A stretch of DNA of 36,162 nt from an uncultured Clostridia bacterium. Its GTDB lineage: Bacteria; Bacillota; Clostridia; Lachnospirales; Anaerotignaceae. Of the stretch, positions 31,519 through 36,162 are shown one piece after another. The notes below the pieces were generated by a model, which saw only the letters and a list, made by a program, of their open reading frames with translations, did no database searches and was not told the DNA's origin. The stretch's first letter is position 1. Each line of letters opens with the position of its first letter. The position numbers were made by a program, and so were the translations under genes. The stretch covers positions 1 to 36,162 of the forward strand of contig CAJTZO010000011.1 of assembly GCA_910583755.1 (NCBI GenBank). The letters run 5' to 3'.

Positions 31519-32835
31519 ATGAAAGAAGGAACAAAAACAACATTTACAAACAGACTAGGTTTTGTATTGGCGTCTGTTGGCTCAGCGGTCGGTATGGGAA
31601 ATATTTGGATGTTTCCTTATCGGCTTGGTGCATATGGTGGTGCAGCTTTTTTATTGCCATATATATTTTTTATTGCTCTTTTTGGTGCAGTAGGTCTTTC
31701 CGGAGAATTTGCTTTTGGACGATTGACGGGAACGGGACCAATTGGCTCCTATGAATATGCTATGAAAACAAGAGGAAAAAAAGGTGGTGCAGTCTTAGGT
31801 GCTATTCCTTTAATTGGTTCTTTAGGAATTGCCATTGGTTATGCTATTATTGTTGGTTGGGTCTTACGCTTTTTGTTTGGCTCTATAACAGGTGAAATGT
31901 TAAATGTAGAATCATCCGAATATTTTGGACAAATTACAGGTGCTTTTGGCAGTACCTCATGGCATATTATTGTTATATTGATTGCTGTGCTTGCCCTTAT
32001 GACAGGAATTATTACAGGAATTGAAAAGGTCAGCAAAATTATGATGCCTGCTTTTTACATTTTATTTATTATCATAGCAGTAAGGGTAGCATTTTTACCC
32101 GGTGCCATAGAAGGTTACAAGTATCTTTTGATTCCAAGATGGGAATATTTATTAGAACCAGAAACATGGATTATGGCTATGGGACAAGCATTTTTTTCCT
32201 TATCAATTACTGGTTCTGGTATGATTATTTATGGTAGTTACTTAGATAAAAAAGAAAATATTGTACATTCTGCTGCTATGACAGCAATATTAGATACTTG
32301 TGCAGCAATGCTTGCTGGATTTGCTATCATTCCTGCAGTCTTTGCCTTTGGAATGGACCCTGCTTCTGGTCCTCCACTTATGTTTATTACTATCCCTAAA
32401 ATATTTTCTAAAATGCCTATGGGCCAACTTTTTGGAGCATTTTTCTTTGCTTCTGTATTATTTGCGGGTATTACTTCTTTAATCAATATGTTTGAAGTTT
32501 GTAGTGAAGCAGTACAAAGTAGAACTTCTTTAAAAAGAAAATATTCTGTTATTTTGATAGGATTACTTGTATTTGTTGTAGGCGTATTTTTGGAATATGA
32601 GCCATATATGGGACAATGGATGGATATTATTACTATTTATGTGGTGCCAATGGGAGCAGTATTGGGTGCAATTATGATTTATTGGGTACTCGGAAAGGAA
32701 AATATTGCAAAAGAATTAAATCAAGGTAGAGAAAAACCACTTAGAAATACATTCTTTTGGGTAGCAAAATATTTTTATGTTTTTTTAGCTGCAATTGTTG
32801 TTATATTAAGTATAATATATGGTGGAATAGGTTAA
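31519..32835 (+). CDS. Sodium-dependent transporter (NSS/SNF family)
   Basis: This 438-residue membrane protein is a Na+-coupled amino-acid or amine transporter of the LeuT fold. The first helix carries FVLASVGSAVGMGNIWMFPY, the unwound sodium and substrate site. Later helices include MGQAFFSLSITGSGMIIYGSY (helix 6 equivalent) and FASVLFAGITSLINMFEV (helix 8 equivalent, sodium site 2). About eleven hydrophobic helices fit bacterial NSS members. Where LeuT has WRFP or LRFP with the gate arginine, this protein has WMFP, so that Arg is a Met. The substrate is unknown. GAGGTG lies before ATG 31519. It is monocistronic. Confidence 0.92.
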   Translation: MKEGTKTTFTNRLGFVLASVGSAVGMGNIWMFPYRLGAYGGAAFLLPYIFFIALFGAVGLSGEFAFGRLTGTGPIGSYEYAMKTRGKKGGAVLGAIPLIGSLGIAIGYAIIVGWVLRFLFGSITGEMLNVESSEYFGQITGAFGSTSWHIIVILIAVLALMTGIITGIEKVSKIMMPAFYILFIIIAVRVAFLPGAIEGYKYLLIPRWEYLLEPETWIMAMGQAFFSLSITGSGMIIYGSYLDKKENIVHSAAMTAILDTCAAMLAGFAIIPAVFAFGMDPASGPPLMFITIPKIFSKMPMGQLFGAFFFASVLFAGITSLINMFEVCSEAVQSRTSLKRKYSVILIGLLVFVVGVFLEYEPYMGQWMDIITIYVVPMGAVLGAIMIYWVLGKENIAKELNQGREKPLRNTFFWVAKYFYVFLAAIVVILSIIYGGIG

Positions 32836-32867
32836 TACCTTCTTAAATTTATAAAGTAGAATATCAA

Positions 32868-32906
32868 AAAAAAGACCTTAAATGTAATATTTTTAAGGTC
32901 TTTTTT
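32868..32906. terminator. Bidirectional intrinsic terminator
   Basis: AAAAAAGACCTTAAA pairs with TTTAAGGTCTTTTTT across a 9-10 base loop, giving T-runs on both strands. It sits between the converging NSS transporter and YdcF-like genes and should terminate both. Confidence 0.88.
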
Positions 32907-32924
32907 ATACGAAATAACAATTTT

Positions 32925-33707
32925 TCAAGTATGACTATCCAAAAGAAAATATTTAATGACAGAAAAATATTCTCTAATATAATAATTAGGAAGCATATAA
33001 AAAGTAACAGGAGCACCAAGTCCCTGTGCATGAAAACCAATTTGTTCTGCAAGAAGCCCTGCACGAAAGGTATGAAAATAATTTGTGACATAAACAATCC
33101 GATACGCCTTATCTTTGTAAATGCTATCTAGTATCTGCTTGGAATAAGTAAAATTTTGTCTGGTATTATGTGCTTTATCTTCTATTAATATAATATCTGG
33201 TGGTACACCTTTGTTTACAAGATATTCCTTCATGGCTTCTGCTTCTGTTCTATCTTCTTGAGGACCTTGCGAACCAGTTACCACAATATAAGATACCTTA
33301 TTTTCATCCCAATATTGTTTTGCAGTATCAAGACGTTGTGCAAGAGCAGGGCTAACCGTCCAACCGTGTAGTGCTGCCCCCAACACAATCATAGCATCCG
33401 CATCCTTATCTGGTGTTTTAGCACCATTTTGTATCACAATAGTAGTAATGATAAAGAAACTGATAAAAAAAAGAGAAAATCCTATTTTTGCGATTTTCAT
33501 AAAAACCTTTCCAAATCCAGAACGTCCCCAATGATTTAGTTTTTCATAAAAGTAACCATAAATCAGAAAAATACAGCCAAGCCCACCCGGAAAAAGTGTT
33601 CCAAAATTAAAATTGGAAACAAGAGAAATTGATAAACAATCTAAAATACCAGCAGTACCTAATATTTTAAAAAAAAGAGGTGCTTTTTTTTGTAGTTTTT
33701 TTTTCAT
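32925..33707 (-). CDS. YdcF/ElyC/SanA-like DUF218 membrane protein
   Basis: The 260-residue protein has hydrophobic segments at about 12-30, 35-50 and 72-92, followed by a DUF218 domain. Motifs are DADAMIVLGAAL, YIVVTGSQGPQEDRTEAEAMKEYL, EDKAHNTRQNF and VYVTNYFHTFRA. Members of this family (SanA, ElyC, YdcF) act in envelope and peptidoglycan-linked steps, with exact chemistry unsettled. It is convergent with the NSS gene and separated from aroD by repeat copy D. AAAGGA lies upstream of ATG 33707. Confidence 0.85.
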   Translation of the reverse strand: MKKKLQKKAPLFFKILGTAGILDCLSISLVSNFNFGTLFPGGLGCIFLIYGYFYEKLNHWGRSGFGKVFMKIAKIGFSLFFISFFIITTIVIQNGAKTPDKDADAMIVLGAALHGWTVSPALAQRLDTAKQYWDENKVSYIVVTGSQGPQEDRTEAEAMKEYLVNKGVPPDIILIEDKAHNTRQNFTYSKQILDSIYKDKAYRIVYVTNYFHTFRAGLLAEQIGFHAQGLGAPVTFYMLPNYYIREYFSVIKYFLLDSHT

Positions 33708-33786
33708 TCGTATACTATCCTTTCATTGTCATTATGTTATGCTATTTTAACATAAATAGAAACAAAGTTTCAATTATATTTTTAAA

Positions 33787-33806
33787 GTACCTTTAAAAAA
33801 GGGCAT
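33787..33806 (-). repeat. Left direct repeat flanking repeat copy D (duplicated hairpin)
   Basis: This 20-base unit (GTACCTTTAAAAAAGGGCAT) matches the aroD terminator hairpin at 34027-34046 at 17 of 20 positions. Together they enclose copy D, as a target duplication would. Confidence 0.6.
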
Positions 33807-33807
33807 T

Positions 33808-34026
33808 TCAGTCTGTCAATAAAGTCTTTTTTTGTGGGTTTCACCCACACCCACCAACTTTTTTAAAAAAAGTTGGACAAAAAACTTTAGTGGAAAACTA
33901 ACGTTTTCCTTATCAAATCAATCTTTTTAGCGAAACGCTAGTTTCGCATTAAAGTTCTTTGATTCTTTCTTTTAAGAAAGAATGAGGAGTTTGAGGGCTA
34001 GCCCTCAAGGTTTTTTGACAGACTGA
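33808..34026 (-). mobile_element. Dispersed multi-hairpin repeat, copy D (fullest copy, with terminal inverted repeats)
   Basis: The 219-bp element is bounded by perfect 12-bp inverted repeats TCAGTCTGTCAA (33808-33819) and TTGACAGACTGA (34015-34026). In the minus orientation it contains six palindromes: TTGAGGGCTAGCCCTCAA (33991-34008), palindrome 2 (33962-33983), GCGAAACTAGCGTTTCGC (33930-33947), GGAAAACGTTAGTTTTCC (33892-33909), palindrome 5 (33854-33876) and palindrome 6, GTGGGT/ACCCAC (33834-33848), followed by an A-run. It has no open reading frame. It lies 3' of aroD in the same orientation. A MITE-like origin is inferred from the inverted and direct repeats. Confidence 0.7.
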
Positions 34027-34046
34027 GTACCCTTAAAAAAGGGTAC
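34027..34046 (-). terminator. aroD terminator hairpin / right direct repeat of copy D
   Basis: GTACCCTT/AAGGGTAC with a 4-base loop lies 9 bases after the aroD stop. On the minus strand its T-tract is replaced by the start of copy D. On the plus strand TTTTTT follows. It is also the right-hand direct repeat. Confidence 0.7.
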
Positions 34047-34055
34047 TTTTTTGGT

Positions 34056-34823
34056 TTATAACATTGCAATGCTTTCATGGATAATATTTAATACTTGCTT
34101 TAATTTTCTTGTTTCAATTTGTCCCGGTGCAGAACTTTTTTCCCCTACACCAAATGTAACAGCAGAGCCAAATACTTCCCCTGCCATACGTGAAATGCTA
34201 CCGATTCCTCCCATAGACATTGTAATAAAAGGTCTATCTCCATAATGTTGCATTTTTTCTGTTGCAGAAAGGAGTGTTAAAACATCTTTGATATTGTGAG
34301 GCATAACCGCAATTTTTGTCATATCACTTCCTAATTCCTGCATATGGCAAAGGCGCATAATAATTTCTTGTTCTTCTGGTGTTTTTTCAAAATCATGACT
34401 GGATAATATGGTATAAACAGAAGATTCTTGCGCTTTTTTTAGCAAAGAACGTACAATATTGTCACCAGTAAATAATTCTATATCAATAATATCTAATTGT
34501 TGTGATGGAAGAATAGAGCTGAGTAGTGCCTCATATTCTTCTATAGATATTTCCTTTGCTCCACCTTCCCTTGCTGTACGAAAAGTAAAGATAATAGGAA
34601 TTTCCTTTGTTATTTTTTTCATTTGTTTTAGTATCTGTATGATTTTTGAGGTATCAAAACAATGTTCATACCAATCTACACGCCATTCCAATAAGTCTAT
34701 CTTAAGAGAAATTGCTTTTTCTATTTCTTCTAAAATATCATTTTCTGTAATCCCAACAATAGGAACACAAATTTTCGGTATTCCTTCTCCTATGGTGACG
34801 TTTTTTATGGTTATACTTTTCAT
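34056..34823 (-). CDS. aroD: Type I 3-dehydroquinate dehydratase
   Basis: The enzyme converts 3-dehydroquinate to 3-dehydroshikimate in the shikimate pathway through a Schiff base. The Schiff-base lysine is Lys170 (MTKIAVMPH) and the general base is His143 (LSSHDF), the same numbers as in the enteric enzymes. EWRVDWYE near the N terminus and FGSAVTFGVGEKSSAPGQ at the C terminus bind substrate. The 255 residues are normal. No other shikimate genes are in the window. It starts 12 bases after an unknown coiled-coil gene, so the two form an operon. GAGGAG is upstream. Confidence 0.96.
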   Translation of the reverse strand: MKSITIKNVTIGEGIPKICVPIVGITENDILEEIEKAISLKIDLLEWRVDWYEHCFDTSKIIQILKQMKKITKEIPIIFTFRTAREGGAKEISIEEYEALLSSILPSQQLDIIDIELFTGDNIVRSLLKKAQESSVYTILSSHDFEKTPEEQEIIMRLCHMQELGSDMTKIAVMPHNIKDVLTLLSATEKMQHYGDRPFITMSMGGIGSISRMAGEVFGSAVTFGVGEKSSAPGQIETRKLKQVLNIIHESIAML

Positions 34824-34835
34824 TTTTTATACTCC

Positions 34836-35525
34836 TCATGCTTTTTTTGTAAATGTAGATTTTTTTTCTTTGCTGCTCGTTTGATAGTTGTCAAATGTTG
34901 GGCTATTTGTTTTTGATTCTAAGGTAGTGCTAGAAATGACTTCTTTTTTTACACTATCTTCTAACCCATCAAAATGACAAGTTAATTTTTCTGCTCTATT
35001 CAATACTTCTTGATATATTTCATCTACATTTTTTGTAGTCTTTTTCTTTTGAGATACTTCTGTTGTTTGTTCTACTTCCCATTTCATATTTTTATAGTCA
35101 TCAGAAGCAGTAAATGTTGCATGTTCATCTTGAAATGCAGATGTTAAATATTCTGTCATTTCTTGGTCTGTTTTTTCCATAGACATAGCAAATTGCATTT
35201 TTTGAGAAAATAGCCTTTGTACATCTTCTTTTGTTTTGCAGTTTTTTAATTGTTCTTTGAAATTTTTTCTTTCCTGCTGAACTGCTTCTGCTTTTTTATA
35301 TAAATCAGGAGCATGTTCTTTTAAAAGGCGTAATTCTTTATCAGAAAGCTTTTTTCCAAATTTTAATTTAGAACGAATGTCTGCTATTTTTTTTGCTATT
35401 TCTTGTTGTCTTCGTTCTTTTTCAATTCTTGCTTTTTCAGGGTCTTGTTTGTTTAAATTCCATATTGTTTGCATTTTTACATTATTCAAATAACTATTTA
35501 TATTTGTTATACCTTGTATCATCAT
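34836..35525 (-). CDS. Conserved coiled-coil protein of unknown function
   Basis: The 229-residue protein is soluble, with no signal or membrane segment. It starts IQGITNINSYLNNVKMQTIWN, then a strongly charged coiled region with KKLSDKELRLLKEHAPDLYKKAEAVQQERKNFKEQLKNCKTKEDVQRLFSQK, and ends in a Ser/Thr/Lys-rich tail. I recall similar N-terminal and LKNCKTKEDVQRL patterns in uncharacterised Lachnospiraceae proteins but know no function. It is co-oriented with aroD (12-base gap). GAAAGGTGTG precedes ATG 35525. Confidence 0.75.
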   Translation of the reverse strand: MMIQGITNINSYLNNVKMQTIWNLNKQDPEKARIEKERRQQEIAKKIADIRSKLKFGKKLSDKELRLLKEHAPDLYKKAEAVQQERKNFKEQLKNCKTKEDVQRLFSQKMQFAMSMEKTDQEMTEYLTSAFQDEHATFTASDDYKNMKWEVEQTTEVSQKKKTTKNVDEIYQEVLNRAEKLTCHFDGLEDSVKKEVISSTTLESKTNSPTFDNYQTSSKEKKSTFTKKA

Positions 35526-35878
35526 ATCACACCTTTCTTTTTAATTTGTTTGTATGACAGTTATTTTAAAAAAAGATAAAAATTTCATTAAAAAATCAGT
35601 CTATTTTATTATATTTTCGGCAAAGACATGGATTTTCTTAATAGTGAAATCAAACATATAAAGTTTCTTGATAGAAGTGTATAAAAATAGATTATCATTA
35701 CATTTTTTCTTTACAATAAAACACATAAAATTTTCTTGGTTAACATGGACATTTAGAAAAAAGTAAATTATAATAAAATATAAAATATTGGTCGTCCATA
35801 CAATATTGTGGCAAATATGAAAATCAAAGTAACAGTGTTCCAATATTTTAAATGATAATGATAGGGGGTTACATAAAA
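35526..35878 (+). other. 353-bp divergent intergenic region
   Basis: No supported gene is present on either strand. The only reading frame, on the minus strand, has no ribosome site and overlaps the start of the plus-strand gene. The region is very AT-rich and includes the sigma-E-like promoter below. Confidence 0.6.
35778..35804 (+). promoter_or_regulatory. Sigma-E-like (early mother cell) promoter candidate
   Basis: ATATA (35778-35782), 14 bases, CATACAAT (35797-35804) fits the Bacillus sigma-E pattern ATATT, 14 bases, CATACAnT, with a perfect -10. It lies 75 bases before the secreted repeat-protein gene. Chance matches are possible in DNA this AT-rich. Confidence 0.4.
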
Positions 35879-36162
35879 TTGAAAAAACAACAACTATTTG
35901 CACTTTTTTTGGCTACGTGTTTGCTCTCGTCTGAAATACCAGAGGTACACGCTTCACAGGAAGATTCTACAAATCAAGAGAATGCTTCTAGTCAAGAAAC
36001 TCTAACCAAACCAGAAGACCCTACAAATCAAGCGGATGCTTCTGGGCAAGAAACTCCAACCAAACCGGATGATTCTACAAATCAGGAGGATTCCTCTGGG
36101 CAAGAAGCTCCAACAGAACCAGATGATTCTACAAATCAAGCGGACTCCTCTGGGCAAGAAAC
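35879..36162 (+). CDS. Secreted tandem-repeat protein, 5' part only
   Basis: The reading frame runs off the window end. It starts at TTG 35879, 10 bases after AGGGGG (35863-35868). An in-frame ATG at 35858 has no ribosome site. A signal peptide follows (KKQQLFALFLATCLLSS, likely cut after VHA). From 35960 there are 18-residue (54-bp) tandem repeats with consensus D-D-S-T-N-Q-A-D-S-S-G-Q-E-T-P-T-K-P, at 35960, 36014, 36068 and 36122, the last incomplete. The repeats are Ser/Thr/Asn/Gln/acid-rich and look like a disordered surface spacer. Any functional domain would be beyond the window. The exact start and product are tentative. Confidence 0.7.
   Translation, partial: MKKQQLFALFLATCLLSSEIPEVHASQEDSTNQENASSQETLTKPEDPTNQADASGQETPTKPDDSTNQEDSSGQEAPTEPDDSTNQADSSGQE

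Noticed and set aside
35799..35810. Palindrome around ACAATATTGT upstream of the secreted protein as an operator
   Set aside because: It is short, AT-rich and overlaps the sigma-E-like -10 box. It has no second copy in the region.
35601..35903. A 100-residue minus-strand frame in the last intergenic region
   Set aside because: It is Phe/Ile/Asn-rich, has no ribosome site, and overlaps the start of the secreted repeat protein.
35960..36162. Tandem repeats at the window end as a CRISPR array
   Set aside because: The 54-bp repeats are contiguous with no spacers and keep one reading frame after a signal peptide, so they are coding repeats.

Overview
The window is 36 kb of AT-rich chromosome, most likely from a spore-forming member of the Clostridia (Lachnospirales-like). 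The grounds are a canonical sporulation sigma factor G gene, a long family II pyrophosphatase with CBS and DRTGG insertions, a scpA-scpB-D,D-carboxypeptidase-rluB run, strong AGGAGG ribosome sites and very AT-rich codons. I see no rRNA, tRNA, CRISPR array, transposase or integrase gene, so it reads as ordinary chromosome with small accessory genes and a family of non-coding repeats. The genus cannot be fixed from the sequence alone.

Layout. 1-1.1 kb: thioredoxin reductase. 1.1-3.9 kb (minus): an orphan N6-adenine DNA methyltransferase and a TPR-DUF2185 protein. 3.9-6.9 kb (minus): a BlaI-type repressor with a BlaR1-type metalloprotease sensor, whose promoter carries two TACA-N2-TGTA operators. 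7.1-8.9 kb (plus): a PadR regulator, a DUF1700 membrane protein and a coiled-coil membrane-anchored protein. 9.2-13.1 kb (minus): a chemoreceptor, a COG2509 flavoprotein and a small membrane protein. 13.3-14.9 kb: Mn-dependent pyrophosphatase. 15.4-17.1 kb: ECF sigma factor, zinc-type anti-sigma factor and TM2-like membrane protein. 17.2-21.2 kb: a degenerate site-2-protease-like protein, ScpA, ScpB, D,D-carboxypeptidase and a pseudouridine synthase, covering chromosome segregation, cell wall and ribosome maturation. 21.2-22.6 kb: a DUF7666 x2 / N-x-G repeat protein. 22.7-25.0 kb: MATE exporter and a DUF4397 protein with a sigma-K-like promoter. 25.3-29.5 kb (minus): rpiR-bglP-bglA for beta-glucoside uptake. 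29.8-31.2 kb: sigG and a DUF5662 protein. 31.5-32.8 kb: an NSS transporter. 32.9-35.5 kb (minus): a YdcF-like protein, aroD and an unknown coiled-coil protein. 35.9 kb to the end: the start of a secreted protein with 18-residue tandem repeats.

The most unusual item is a dispersed non-coding repeat of about 150-220 bp. It is present in four long copies (8943-9110, 15041-15213, 25099-25258, 33808-34026), with several solo fragments of its second hairpin. Each long copy is built from four to six consecutive palindromes. Each lies directly 3' of a gene, in the same orientation as that gene's transcript, and starts within 0-6 bases of the 3' arm of that gene's own terminator-like hairpin. In two copies that hairpin is duplicated on both sides of the element, and one copy has perfect 12-bp terminal inverted repeats. 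Paired changes in both arms of the stems suggest that folding is conserved. It looks like a terminator-targeting mobile element or a portable 3'-end RNA module. I do not recognise it as a named family.

Regulation visible in sequence includes the BlaI operators, an ECF-like promoter inside a perfect dyad, competing dyads in the leader of the NSS transporter gene, and sigma-E- and sigma-K-like promoters. All of these are pattern matches by eye.
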